Shown here piece after piece: positions 1 through 8,558 of a stretch of 64,000 nucleotides of DNA. Both the position numbers and the translations under genes were made by a program. This DNA is from Rhodocyclales bacterium (GTDB lineage Bacteria > Pseudomonadota > Gammaproteobacteria > Burkholderiales > Rhodocyclaceae). Position 1 is the first letter of the stretch. Every line of letters starts with the position of its first letter. The notes under the pieces were generated by a model, which was not told the origin of the DNA, ran no database searches, and was given only the letters and a program-made list of their open reading frames with translations. The stretch spans positions 124,001-188,000 of the forward strand of contig JACRLX010000021.1 in assembly GCA_016235165.1 (NCBI GenBank). The letters run 5' to 3'.

Positions 1-190
1 AACCGCTGCGCTGGAAATCTACGACGCCGCGCGCAATGCCGGCTTCGCCGCCCGCGTCCGTCTAAGCGGTGCGGCCGACGCCAGGAGCTACGAGGTGGTT
101 CTTGGTGGCTACGCCAGTGCCGCCGAAGCCGAAGTGGCGGCAGCCCGCCTCAAGGCAGCCACCGAGCTCAAGCCGCGGGTCGCACGCTGA
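1..190 (+). CDS. SPOR-domain protein, C-terminal fragment
   Basis: The reading frame is open from base 2 to the TGA at 188-190 and is cut off by the window edge. The visible 62 residues have the pattern of the end of a SPOR peptidoglycan-binding domain: A-x-x-A-G-F-x-A-R-V, then Y-x-V-x-x-G-G-Y and A-x-A-E-x-x-x-A-R-L. SPOR domains bind denuded septal glycan strands. The parent could be an RlpA-type lytic transglycosylase or another division protein; the visible part does not decide. Confidence 0.6.
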   Translation, partial: TAALEIYDAARNAGFAARVRLSGAADARSYEVVLGGYASAAEAEVAAARLKAATELKPRVAR

Positions 191-194
191 GCGC

Positions 195-545
195 TTACTC
201 GGCCCAGCTTCGCTGGCTCCGCTGCGCGACCGATTCGAGCAACGTCCAGCCGCGCGCGCTGAGCGCCGAGGCTTCATGCATCACCCGCATCGACAGGGCC
301 CAGGCCCGCGACTGGGCGCGCGCCCAGGGCCGCCAGCCAAAAGAGGCGGCATCGGCGCGCAGGGACTCCTCGGCGACCAGGCTGAGGAGGCGATCCACCG
401 CCAGCTTGAAATAGTCCGCCGAACCGCTGGTCGCCTGATGCGCCGCCCAGCGCTCGGCCTCATGCCATAGCGTCTCGGCGCGACGCTCGCCGATGCCGGC
501 CTTGCGGGCCAGCCAGGGCAACAGTTTTGGGGTTCTGGTTTTCAT
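195..545 (-). CDS. hypothetical protein, 116 aa
   Basis: Unrecognised small, mostly helical protein rich in Ala, Arg and Trp, starting MKTRTPKLLPWLARKAG. The frame is open further upstream to 665, but I chose the ATG at 545 because GGAG lies 7 bases before it and the upstream extension has no protein-like character. It has no signal peptide, membrane segment or Cys motif. It converges with the SPOR gene and diverges from uvrD, so it is probably transcribed alone from the AT-rich gap at 546-802. Confidence 0.6.
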   Translation of the reverse strand: MKTRTPKLLPWLARKAGIGERRAETLWHEAERWAAHQATSGSADYFKLAVDRLLSLVAEESLRADAASFGWRPWARAQSRAWALSMRVMHEASALSARGWTLLESVAQRSQRSWAE

Positions 546-772
546 GTCGATTCTCCGTGGGTCGGCACCGACCGGCCTCGTGGGCCGGACGAGCCCGATT
601 CGTACACAATGTGTGTTGCATTGCGGCAATCGCATTCTACCTTTTGATGTGGGCTGCCAGCTCAAAGTTCAAGATATTTTGCTGCGATGCAATATTCGGC
701 TGCTCTGCGAACTTTAGACCTCGGCCGCCGTTGTTAGCGCTTACTTAGCAAAGAGCGGAGGGACCGCGTCGA

Positions 773-778
773 TATAAT
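773..778 (+). promoter_or_regulatory. -10 element upstream of uvrD
   Basis: A perfect TATAAT lies 24 bases before the uvrD ATG, inside an AT-rich gap that contrasts with the surrounding GC-rich DNA. No convincing -35 is seen at 17 bases spacing; TTAGCA at 745-750 is too far away. Further upstream the gap holds the inverted repeats ACACA-A-TGTGT (604-614) and ATTGC-G-GCAAT (619-629), which could be operators for the divergent small gene. Confidence 0.5.
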
Positions 779-802
779 CGGGCGATCTGCCCGGCACCGC
801 CC

Positions 803-2986
803 ATGACCTCCCTGCTCGATCACCTCAACCCTCCCCAACTGGCGGCGGTCACCCTTCCCCCTCAGCACGCGCTAATCCTCGCCGGCGCCGGCTCGGGCAA
901 GACGCGGGTACTCACCACGCGCATCGCCTGGCTGATTTCCAGCGGGCAGGTGGCCCCCAGCGGCATCCTCGCGGTAACCTTCACCAACAAGGCTGCGAAG
1001 GAGATGCTGACGCGGCTGGCGGCGATGCTGCCGATCAGCGTCAAGGGCATGTGGATCGGCACCTTCCATGGCCTCTGCAACCGGCTGCTGCGCGCCCACC
1101 ATCGCGACGCCGGACTGCCGCAACTGTTCCAGATCCTCGATTCCGCCGACCAGCAGGCGGCCGTCAAGCGCCTGCTGAAGACGCTTAACGTCGACGACGA
1201 AAAGTACCCGCCGCGCGAACTCTGCCACTTCATCAATGCGCAGAAGGAGCAGGGTCTGCGCCCGGCGGCGGTCGAGGCCTGGGACGACTGGGCGAAGAAG
1301 CGCGTCGAGCTCTACGAGGCCTACGAAGCACAGTGCCAGCGCGAGGGCGTGGTCGATTTCGCCGAGTTGCTGCTGCGCTGTTACGAGCTGCTGGAACGCA
1401 ACGAACCGCTGCGCCGGCATTATCAGGAACGCTTCCGCCATGTATTGGTGGATGAATTTCAAGACACCAACAAGCTGCAATACCGCTGGTTGAAGCTGCT
1501 GGCTGGCGGGGGCGCGGCGATGTTTTGCGTCGGCGACGACGACCAGTCGATCTATGCGTTCAGGGGCGCCGACGTCGGCAACATGCGCGACTTCGAGCGC
1601 GAGTTCAAGGTGACGAACCTGATCCGCCTCGAACAGAACTACCGCTCCCACGGCAACATCCTCGACGCCGCCAATGCCATCATCAGGAACAATCCTTCGC
1701 GCCTGGGCAAGAACCTGTGGACCGAAGCCGGGGCCGGCGAGCCGATCCGGGTGCATGAGTCCTACTCCGACGGCGACGAGGCGCGCTTCATCGTCGAGGA
1801 GGTCAAGGCCCTGTCGCGCGACGGACATGCCCGCGCGGAGATCGCCCTGCTCTACCGCAGCAACGCCCAAAGCCGGGCGCTGGAACACGCGCTGTTCAAT
1901 GCCGGCCTGCCCTACCGAGTGTATGGCGGCCTGCGCTTTTTCGAGCGTGCCGAGATCAAGCACGCACTGGCCTACCTGCGCCTGATCGCCAATGCCAACG
2001 ACGACACTGCCTTCGCCCGTGTGGTGAATTTCCCCACGCGCGGCATTGGCGCACGCAGCCTGGAAAACCTGCAGGACGCCGCCAAGGCCCAGGGCAGCAG
2101 CCTGCATGCCGCGATCCCCCACCTGCCCGGTGCCGGCGGTGCGAAGCTGGCCGCCTTCGCCGAGCTGGTCGTCAGGCTGCGCGAGGCGGCCCACCTGCCG
2201 CTGCCCGAGCTGGTCGAGCACGTGCTCGACCTGTCGGGCCTCGCCGGGCACTACCGCAACGAGAAGGAGGGCCAGGAACGCCTGGCCAACCTCGACGAGT
2301 TGGTGAATGCCGCTGCCAGCTTCGTCGCCGAGGAAGGCACGCCAGGCGCCGAAGGCGAGCTGTCGGCCGACCTCGTCGCCTTCCTCGCCCACGCCTCGCT
2401 GGAAGCCGGCGAGCACCAGGCCGGCGAAGGCGACGACGCCCTGCAACTGATGACCGTGCATTCGGCCAAGGGCCTGGAGTTCAACGTGGTCTTCATCTGC
2501 GGCCTGGAGGAAGGACTGTTCCCCCATGAGAATTCCCTGCTCGAAGACAAGGGCCTGGAAGAGGAAAGGCGCCTGATGTACGTTGCCGTGACGCGTGCGC
2601 GCCAGCGTCTTTACCTCTGCTTTGCCCAAACCCGCATGCTGCACGGCCAGACCCGCTACAACCTGCCTTCGCGTTTCCTCGACGAGATCCCGCAGGAACT
2701 GGTCAAGCACCTGACGCCGCGCGCCGGCCGAAACGGATATGCGGCCTCAGATGCCGCCGCCTTTGCCTACAACGCCACGCCCGACTTTGCCGCCCCACGC
2801 CGCAGCGAATCGTCGAGAGGCGGCGGGTTTCGCATCGGCCAGAGCGTGATGCACCCGAAGTTCGGGCTTGGTGTCATCATCAATGCCGAGGGCGGCGGCT
2901 CCGACGCCCGCGTGCAAGTCAATTTCGGCGCCGCCGGCATCAAATGGCTGGCGCTTTCCGTGGCGAAACTGGAGGTGGTCCGATGA
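803..2986 (+). CDS. uvrD: ATP-dependent DNA helicase UvrD (helicase II)
   Basis: Superfamily 1A 3'-5' DNA helicase of nucleotide excision and mismatch repair. The 727-residue length is normal. The Walker A motif AGAGSGKT is at residues 27-34, the Walker B region VDEFQDTN is near 215-222, the GDDDQSIYAFRGAD motif follows, and LMTVHSAKGLEF is in domain 2A. The C-terminal segment from about residue 679 (HPKFGLG, then KWLALSVAKLE) is the UvrD-type tail and separates it from Rep. Its stop overlaps the start of the next gene by 4 bases (ATGA), so the two are probably co-translated. Confidence 0.95.
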   Translation: MTSLLDHLNPPQLAAVTLPPQHALILAGAGSGKTRVLTTRIAWLISSGQVAPSGILAVTFTNKAAKEMLTRLAAMLPISVKGMWIGTFHGLCNRLLRAHHRDAGLPQLFQILDSADQQAAVKRLLKTLNVDDEKYPPRELCHFINAQKEQGLRPAAVEAWDDWAKKRVELYEAYEAQCQREGVVDFAELLLRCYELLERNEPLRRHYQERFRHVLVDEFQDTNKLQYRWLKLLAGGGAAMFCVGDDDQSIYAFRGADVGNMRDFEREFKVTNLIRLEQNYRSHGNILDAANAIIRNNPSRLGKNLWTEAGAGEPIRVHESYSDGDEARFIVEEVKALSRDGHARAEIALLYRSNAQSRALEHALFNAGLPYRVYGGLRFFERAEIKHALAYLRLIANANDDTAFARVVNFPTRGIGARSLENLQDAAKAQGSSLHAAIPHLPGAGGAKLAAFAELVVRLREAAHLPLPELVEHVLDLSGLAGHYRNEKEGQERLANLDELVNAAASFVAEEGTPGAEGELSADLVAFLAHASLEAGEHQAGEGDDALQLMTVHSAKGLEFNVVFICGLEEGLFPHENSLLEDKGLEEERRLMYVAVTRARQRLYLCFAQTRMLHGQTRYNLPSRFLDEIPQELVKHLTPRAGRNGYAASDAAAFAYNATPDFAAPRRSESSRGGGFRIGQSVMHPKFGLGVIINAEGGGSDARVQVNFGAAGIKWLALSVAKLEVVR

Positions 2987-3765
2987 GCAGCATCGAAACC
3001 AATGGCATACGGGTCAATTACCGCGTCGAGGGCAGCGGCCCCTGGGTCACGCTTTCGCACTCCCTGACCTGCGACCTGAGCATGTGGGATGGCCTCGCCG
3101 CCGCGCTGGCGCCGCACTTCACGGTGCTGCGCTACGACACGCGCGGTCACGGTCACACCAGCGCGCCGGAAGGCCCCTACAGCTTCGAGCAGCTCACCGC
3201 CGACCTGCTCGGCCTGCTCGATGCGCTCAAGGTGGAGCATACCCATTTCGTCGGCTTGTCGATGGGCGGCATGATCGGCCAGCATCTGGCCCTGGCGGCG
3301 CCGCAGCGCCTGGACAAGCTGGTGATCGCCAACTCCACCAGCCGCATTCCGCCGGAAGCCGGTCCGCTGTGGGATGAACGCATCGCCATCGCCCGCAGCC
3401 AGGGTTGTGCCGGGCTGGTCGAAGGCACGCTGGGAAGGTGGTTCACGCCGGCCTTCCGCGCCGCCAATCCGGCGCAAACGGCGCGCATCGGCAAGCTGAT
3501 CGCCGATACGCCGCCGGCCGGCTTCATCGGCTGCGCCGGTGCCATCCGCGCGCTCGACATCAGCGACCGGATCGGCACCATCAAGGCGCCGACACTGGTG
3601 ATCGCGGGCGCAGAGGATCCCGGCACACCGCCAGCAATGAGCGAAACGATCGCCGGAAAAATTGCCGGCGCCCGCTTCGCGGTAATCCCCGCCGCTTCGC
3701 ATCTGTCCTGCATCGAGCAACCGGCCAGCTTCCTCGCCCTGGTCGCCGACTTCCTCAGACCGTAA
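2983..3765 (+). CDS. alpha/beta hydrolase, 3-oxoadipate enol-lactonase-like
   Basis: Alpha/beta-hydrolase fold protein of 260 residues. The nucleophile elbow GLSMGG places Ser93, Asp212 lies in AGAEDPG and His240 in AASHLSC, giving a complete catalytic triad. Overall it resembles PcaD, which hydrolyses 3-oxoadipate enol-lactone in the beta-ketoadipate pathway. No other pca gene is nearby, so the true substrate is open. The ATG at 2983 overlaps the uvrD stop (ATGA), which favours this start over the upstream one at 2944. The 3' end overlaps the convergent HD-GYP gene by 11 bases. Confidence 0.8.
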   Translation: MSSIETNGIRVNYRVEGSGPWVTLSHSLTCDLSMWDGLAAALAPHFTVLRYDTRGHGHTSAPEGPYSFEQLTADLLGLLDALKVEHTHFVGLSMGGMIGQHLALAAPQRLDKLVIANSTSRIPPEAGPLWDERIAIARSQGCAGLVEGTLGRWFTPAFRAANPAQTARIGKLIADTPPAGFIGCAGAIRALDISDRIGTIKAPTLVIAGAEDPGTPPAMSETIAGKIAGARFAVIPAASHLSCIEQPASFLALVADFLRP

Positions 3766-5014
3766 GGCCGAAGTACTTGCCGATCTGCTGTTGCAGGCGG
3801 GCTTCGAGTTCGGCGCCGGAACGGTCGCAGGTTTCCAGGTACAAACCGGCCGCAATGCCCTCGAAGCACGCCACCAGCCGTGGATCGAACAAACGGCCGG
3901 CACCCCCGCGTATGCCGACCATCGCCTCGTCAAAGGCCAGCGCATCCTTGTAGGGTCGCTTCGAAATCAGGGCGTCGAACACATCGACCACCGCAAATAT
4001 CCGTGCCAGCAGGGGGATCTCCGCACCGACCAGACCCTTGGGATAGCCGCTGCCATCATAACGCTCGTGATGAAATTCGACCACGTCCCGGGCGCGCAGC
4101 AGCCATTTCGACTTGTTCAGGATTTCGACACCCAGCGCCACATGCCGCTTCATCTGCTCGAACTCGATGGCATCGAGCGGCCCGGATTTGAGCAGGACCG
4201 CGTCGCTGACACCGATCTTGCCCACGTCATGCAGGAAAGCGCCGGCGATCAGGTCGCGCATCTGGGTTGCGCCGATGCCGGCCGCCTCTCCCAAACGCAC
4301 CGCATACAACGCCACCCGATAGCCGTGCAGGTTGGTGTTCGAGTCGCGGGTTGCCACCGCCGAGCCAACCACCTCCATCAGCTCGACGTTGCCGGCCAGC
4401 AGCTCGCGCGACTGGCGCAGCACGTTGCGGTTGAGCGACAGGATGATCGGGTAGAGGCACAAGGTGGTCAGCGTCACCGCCGCCAGCGCCACCAGCAGCG
4501 TGACCACCAGATCCTCGCGCAAGCGCGCCACGGTTTCCGGATCGACCAGGAAGGCGCCTTCGAAATAGGCTGCAGCCTGCCCCGAGCCCTCGCGCAGGGG
4601 CACCAGAACGCGCATGGCATTGCGACCGTCGGCGCTGAATTTGCGGAACTGGCGGTCGAGGTTGAGCGGAAAACTCAGGCTCTGCCGCTCGACTTCCGTT
4701 CGCAGCGCGGCATGCAGGGGATTGACCGCGCTCGCCAGACTGCGCCGGCTGGCGTCCTGGAACTCGCCGACGATGAAATGCTCCCAGAGAACCTGGGCGG
4801 CCAACTGATCCAGCGCACGGCGGGCCGTCTCGGGCTGGGTCAGCAAGGCCAGGTTGACGGCACCGAAGCGCTTCAGTTCCATGGTCGCCAGCGTGACCAG
4901 CTGGCGATCGATCTTGCGCAGTCCGGCCCAGGACACGACAACGCCGATCATCAGCGAAATCGCCACCCAGGCCGCCAGCAGGCGATACAGGATGATCCGA
5001 TGAATGCTCGGCAT
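3755..5014 (-). CDS. HD-GYP domain cyclic-di-GMP phosphodiesterase, membrane sensor
   Basis: Predicted inner-membrane enzyme that degrades cyclic di-GMP. A first membrane segment is at about residues 7-30 and a second near 170-195, with a periplasmic sensor region between. The HD-GYP domain fills the C-terminal half: the metal-binding HDVGK is near residue 262 and HHERYDGSGYP near 313-323, with both HD and GYP signatures intact. The 419-residue length suits a single-sensor HD-GYP protein. No GGDEF domain or receiver is present. It is transcribed alone and its stimulus is unknown. Confidence 0.9.
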   Translation of the reverse strand: MPSIHRIILYRLLAAWVAISLMIGVVVSWAGLRKIDRQLVTLATMELKRFGAVNLALLTQPETARRALDQLAAQVLWEHFIVGEFQDASRRSLASAVNPLHAALRTEVERQSLSFPLNLDRQFRKFSADGRNAMRVLVPLREGSGQAAAYFEGAFLVDPETVARLREDLVVTLLVALAAVTLTTLCLYPIILSLNRNVLRQSRELLAGNVELMEVVGSAVATRDSNTNLHGYRVALYAVRLGEAAGIGATQMRDLIAGAFLHDVGKIGVSDAVLLKSGPLDAIEFEQMKRHVALGVEILNKSKWLLRARDVVEFHHERYDGSGYPKGLVGAEIPLLARIFAVVDVFDALISKRPYKDALAFDEAMVGIRGGAGRLFDPRLVACFEGIAAGLYLETCDRSGAELEARLQQQIGKYFGLTV

Positions 5015-5076
5015 GCGTGGGCCCTCAAGCCGCGAGAGTGGCTATGATACGCGCACGCCAAACGGGAGACATTGAG

Positions 5077-5856
5077 ATGGATCTGGGAATTCGCGGGCGC
5101 AGCGCCCTGGTCTGCGCGTCGAGCAAGGGCCTGGGGCGCAGCTGCGCCCTCGCCCTGGCGCGCGAGGGCGTGAATGTGACCATCGTGGCGCGCGGCGTCG
5201 AGGCATTGGAGCGTACCGCGGCGGAAATCCGCGCCGCCACCGGCGTCACGGTCAAGGCCGTGGCCGCCGACATCGTCAGCGCCGCAGGCCGTGCCGCCGC
5301 GCTGGCGGCCTGCCCGCAGCCGGACATCCTGGTCAACAACGCCGGCGGGCCGCCACCCGGCGACTTCCGCAACTGGTCGCGGGAAGACTGGCTGGCGGCG
5401 CTCGACGCCAACATGCTGGCGCCGATCGAACTGATCAAGGCCACCGTCGATCACATGATCGCGCGCAAGTTCGGCCGCATCGTGAACATCACCTCGGGCG
5501 CGGTGAAAATGCCGATCGATGTGCTGGGCCTGTCCAACGGTGCGCGTTCCGGCCTCACCGGCTTCGTCGCCGGCCTCGCGCGCAAGACGGTGGCGCATAA
5601 CGTGACGATCAACAACCTGTTGCCGGGCTTCTTCGACACCGACCGTATCGCCACCGTGATCGGCGGCCAGGCCAAGGCGCGCGGTGTAGCCTACGAACAG
5701 GTACTGGCCGAACGGGTGGCAACCATTCCCGCCGGCCGCATCGGCAATCCGGACGAGTTCGGCGCCGCCTGCGCCTGGCTCTGTTCCACCCAGGCCGGCT
5801 TCATCACCGGGCAGAACTGGCTGCTCGACGGCGGCGCCTACCCGGGAACCTTCTGA
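5077..5856 (+). CDS. SDR-family oxidoreductase, non-canonical active site
   Basis: Short-chain dehydrogenase/reductase of 259 residues, resembling FabG. The cofactor loop reads ASSKGLGRS, not TGxxxGxG, NNAGG is present and NITSG supplies the usual Ser. Where YxxxK is expected the sequence reads LGLSNGARSGL, so both the catalytic Tyr and Lys are absent. A subgroup of beta-ketoacyl-ACP-reductase-like SDRs with imperfect motifs is known. I chose the ATG at 5077 because GGGAG precedes it at 5064-5068. TATGAT at 5043-5048 is a plausible -10. Confidence 0.8.
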   Translation: MDLGIRGRSALVCASSKGLGRSCALALAREGVNVTIVARGVEALERTAAEIRAATGVTVKAVAADIVSAAGRAAALAACPQPDILVNNAGGPPPGDFRNWSREDWLAALDANMLAPIELIKATVDHMIARKFGRIVNITSGAVKMPIDVLGLSNGARSGLTGFVAGLARKTVAHNVTINNLLPGFFDTDRIATVIGGQAKARGVAYEQVLAERVATIPAGRIGNPDEFGAACAWLCSTQAGFITGQNWLLDGGAYPGTF

Positions 5857-5882
5857 GCCAACTTACCCTTTCGGAGCAAACG

Positions 5883-7010
5883 ATGTCCGCAACAATCCCT
5901 CCCGTCGATCCCGGCGGGCTGCTGGAGTATTCCGTGGTCTATACCGACCGCGCCCTGAACCACATGTCGCAAGCCTTCCAGGGTGTGATGCGCGACATCT
6001 CGGCCATCCTGCGCCGCACCTATGGCGCCGACGCGGTGGCGGTGATCCCCGGCGGCGGCACCTATGCCATGGAGGCCGTGGCGCGCCAGTTCGCCGGCGA
6101 CGCCCCTTGCCTGATCCTGCGCAACGGCTGGTTCAGCTTTCGCTGGTCGCAAATCCTCGACATGGGAGGGATCACGGCGCAGGCCAGCGTGCTCAAGGCC
6201 CGGCGCGTCGGCGTCGATGCGCAGTCGCCGTGGATACCGGCGCCGCTGGCCGAGGTGCTGGCCGCAATACGCGCCCAGCGGCCCGCCGTGGTATTCGCGC
6301 CGCACGTGGAAACCGCTTCCGGCATCGTCCTGCCCGATGCCTACCTGGAGGCCGTCGGCGCGGCGACGCGCGAGGTTGGCGGGCTGTTCGTGCTCGACTG
6401 CATCGCCTCCGGCGCGCTGTGGGTCGACATGCGCGCCAGCAGCGTCGATGTGTTGATCAGCGCGCCGCAGAAGGGCTGGAGCGGGCCCTCCTGCGCCGGT
6501 CTGGTGATGCTCGGCGAACGCGCGCTGGTGAAGATGGCTGAAACCACGAGCAGCAGCTTCGCCTGCGACCTGAAGAAGTGGCGCCAGATCATGGAAAGCT
6601 ACGAAGCGGGCGGCCATGCCTACCACGCCACGATGCCCACCGATGCCCTGCGCCAGGTACGCGAGGCGATGCGGGCCACCGAGGCGCATGGCTTCGAGCG
6701 GGCGCGCGGCCAGCAAGTCGAGCTGGGCCAGCGCGTGCGCGCCCTGCTGCGCGAGCGCGGTTTCCCCAGCGTCGCGGCGGAAGGCTACGAGGCCCCCGGC
6801 GTGGTGGTCAGTCATACCACCGACCCCGAAATCCAGTCGGCGAAAAAGTTCGTCGCGCTGGGCTATCAGCTTGCCGCCGGCGTGCCCCTGCAATGCGACG
6901 AGCCGGGCGATTTCCGCAGTTTCCGCATCGGCCTGTTCGGCCTCGACAAGCTGGGCGACGTCGATGGCACGGTGACGCGCCTGGCCGCGGCCTTCGACCG
7001 CATCGCCTGA
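5883..7010 (+). CDS. class V aminotransferase (serine-pyruvate / alanine-glyoxylate type)
   Basis: PLP-dependent fold-type I enzyme of 375 residues. The N-terminal IPGGGTYAMEA matches the phosphate-binding turn of the alanine-glyoxylate/serine-pyruvate aminotransferase group. The likely Schiff-base lysine is about Lys197 in SAPQKGWSGP. GGAG stands upstream of the ATG. It follows the non-canonical SDR by 26 bases on the same strand and precedes a flippase gene by 16, so the three could form one transcript. The amino donor and acceptor cannot be read from the sequence. Confidence 0.8.
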   Translation: MSATIPPVDPGGLLEYSVVYTDRALNHMSQAFQGVMRDISAILRRTYGADAVAVIPGGGTYAMEAVARQFAGDAPCLILRNGWFSFRWSQILDMGGITAQASVLKARRVGVDAQSPWIPAPLAEVLAAIRAQRPAVVFAPHVETASGIVLPDAYLEAVGAATREVGGLFVLDCIASGALWVDMRASSVDVLISAPQKGWSGPSCAGLVMLGERALVKMAETTSSSFACDLKKWRQIMESYEAGGHAYHATMPTDALRQVREAMRATEAHGFERARGQQVELGQRVRALLRERGFPSVAAEGYEAPGVVVSHTTDPEIQSAKKFVALGYQLAAGVPLQCDEPGDFRSFRIGLFGLDKLGDVDGTVTRLAAAFDRIA

Positions 7011-7026
7011 ACCGCTGCGCCTCGCC

Positions 7027-8262
7027 ATGACCCCGTCGCGCCCGGCGGCCTTGTTGCGGGCACTGGGCGTCGTCCTGATCGGCCTGGCGGGACGCGCCCT
7101 GATCGACAAACTGCTGGCCTTGCGCGGCGGCGCCGGGCTGGTGGCACACTGGGCCCAGCTGACCAGCCTTGCCGATGTCATCTCCGGCGTCACGCTGGCG
7201 GGCATTGGCGTCGGCCTCACCGGCCTGGTGGCCGCCAAATCGCCGTCCGACCAGCGCCGACTTCTGGGTGAAGGCCTGCGCCTCGGCCTGATCGTTTCCG
7301 GTGCCTGCCTGGCGGCTTGCGCGCTGCTCTTCGCCGCTGGCCGGCTGCCCATGCTGCCGCCCGCGCTGGCCTGGCTTGCGCTGCCGGCCCTGCTCACCGG
7401 CTGGCTGACGGTGGCCCCCGGCCTGCTCTCCTTCTGGCTTTTGGGACGCGGCCAGCCGGGGCGCGCCATGCTGCTGGCCGGGCTGGTGCTGGCCATCCCG
7501 CTGGCGGCGCTGGCGCTGGCCGCCAGCGGCCGGGAATTGGCGACGCTGCTGGCCGCGCAGGCGGCGATCGGGCTCACGCTGACACTCTTCATCCTGCAGC
7601 GGGGAGGTTCGTGGCTGGCCTGGCGCATGCCGCGGCACGAGCTGCGGCCCTTCATCTATGCCAGCCTTGCCATCGGCATTTTCAGCCCCTTGGCGACGGC
7701 CTTCGCCCGCCAACGAATCGGCGAGGCCGCATCCTGGGAAACCGCCGGCGCGGTGCAGGCACTGTGGCGCAGCAGTGAGTGGATTACCGCCATCGCCGCC
7801 GGACTGATGCAGGCCCATTGCCTGCCGCGCCTGGCCGCCGCCCGCGAAACCCTGCCATTCCGGCGCGAGCTGCGCGCCACGGCGAGGCATGTGGTGGCGC
7901 CCGCCCTGCTGGCGCTCGGCCTGCTCTGGCTGCTGCTGCCGCAGGCGCTGGCCCTGCTCTATCGCGCCGACCTGCCGGTGACCCGCGTCGACGCCTTGCC
8001 CTTCCTGATCGGCGATGCCCTGCGCATGATCTCGTGGATCTTCCTGTTCGGCCTGTTTGCGCGCGGCGCCGGTCGCGCCGTCAGCCTCGGCGAATTTTTG
8101 TCCCTGCCGCTGTTTGCCCTGCTGCTCTGGCTGCTGCCCGGCACCATGACGCTGCCCGCGGTCGGCCTGTGCTGGATGCTGGCCTATGCCGCCTACTGCG
8201 CCTTCAATGCACTGGCCCTGCGGTCTTGTTTGCAAGCCGGCGAAGGAAAATCGCCAGGCTAA
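7027..8262 (+). CDS. polytopic membrane protein, Wzx/WzxE-like flippase
   Basis: A 411-residue, very hydrophobic protein with roughly 10-12 predicted transmembrane helices and few charged loops. Length and layout match O-antigen or enterobacterial-common-antigen flippases (WzxE, about 416 residues) of the MOP superfamily, which move undecaprenyl-linked glycans across the inner membrane. No glycosyltransferase genes are adjacent, so the glycan is unknown. The stop overlaps the convergent zinc-ribbon gene by 4 bases. Confidence 0.6.
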   Translation: MTPSRPAALLRALGVVLIGLAGRALIDKLLALRGGAGLVAHWAQLTSLADVISGVTLAGIGVGLTGLVAAKSPSDQRRLLGEGLRLGLIVSGACLAACALLFAAGRLPMLPPALAWLALPALLTGWLTVAPGLLSFWLLGRGQPGRAMLLAGLVLAIPLAALALAASGRELATLLAAQAAIGLTLTLFILQRGGSWLAWRMPRHELRPFIYASLAIGIFSPLATAFARQRIGEAASWETAGAVQALWRSSEWITAIAAGLMQAHCLPRLAAARETLPFRRELRATARHVVAPALLALGLLWLLLPQALALLYRADLPVTRVDALPFLIGDALRMISWIFLFGLFARGAGRAVSLGEFLSLPLFALLLWLLPGTMTLPAVGLCWMLAYAAYCAFNALALRSCLQAGEGKSPG

Positions 8263-8516
8263 CTGAACAGCTGCACGATCAGGTAAGCAACCACCAGCGC
8301 CAGCGCCAGGCTGGACCCCACGTAGAGCAGCGGGCGGCCGATCCAGTGCAGGCGGCGCAGCAGCCTTTTCCACCCGCGCTCGAGCATGCCGGCATGGTTG
8401 CGCTCGGCCCGGCAAACGTGGCAGATGTAGGCACCCGCCCGATTGCGATGCACGAACTCGCGCGGCACCTTCTCGCTGCACACGGCGCAGGCATGGGTTT
8501 CGCGACCGGGATACAT
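8259..8516 (-). CDS. zinc-ribbon protein with C-terminal membrane anchor
   Basis: Small 85-residue protein. Its N-terminal half has two CxxC pairs (CAVC near residues 10-13 and CHVC near 32-35), typical of a zinc ribbon. A hydrophobic helix at about residues 62-84 (YVGSSLALALVVAYLIVQLF) would anchor the tail in the membrane. I do not recognise a named family. It lies just upstream of nothing on its strand and converges with the flippase gene. Confidence 0.65.
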   Translation of the reverse strand: MYPGRETHACAVCSEKVPREFVHRNRAGAYICHVCRAERNHAGMLERGWKRLLRRLHWIGRPLLYVGSSLALALVVAYLIVQLFS

Positions 8517-8558
8517 GCGCTAGTTCGCCGACCGGGGCCGCCCGACGGACAAACCGGT

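Noticed and set aside
600-720. Possible tRNA or small RNA in the AT-rich uvrD upstream gap
   Set aside because: No cloverleaf or CCA end, and only short inverted repeats; more like a promoter region.
872-2710. Long minus-strand frame (612 aa) opposite uvrD
   Set aside because: Shadow of the high-GC uvrD gene: no ribosome site, no domain and Gly/Ala/Gln/Arg-rich composition.
3791-5047. Plus-strand 418-aa frame opposite the HD-GYP gene
   Set aside because: Antisense shadow: Gln/His/Arg-rich composition and no motif.
5838-7655. Minus-strand frame of 605 aa opposite the aminotransferase and flippase
   Set aside because: Antisense shadow: low-complexity Arg/Gly-rich, no start signal.
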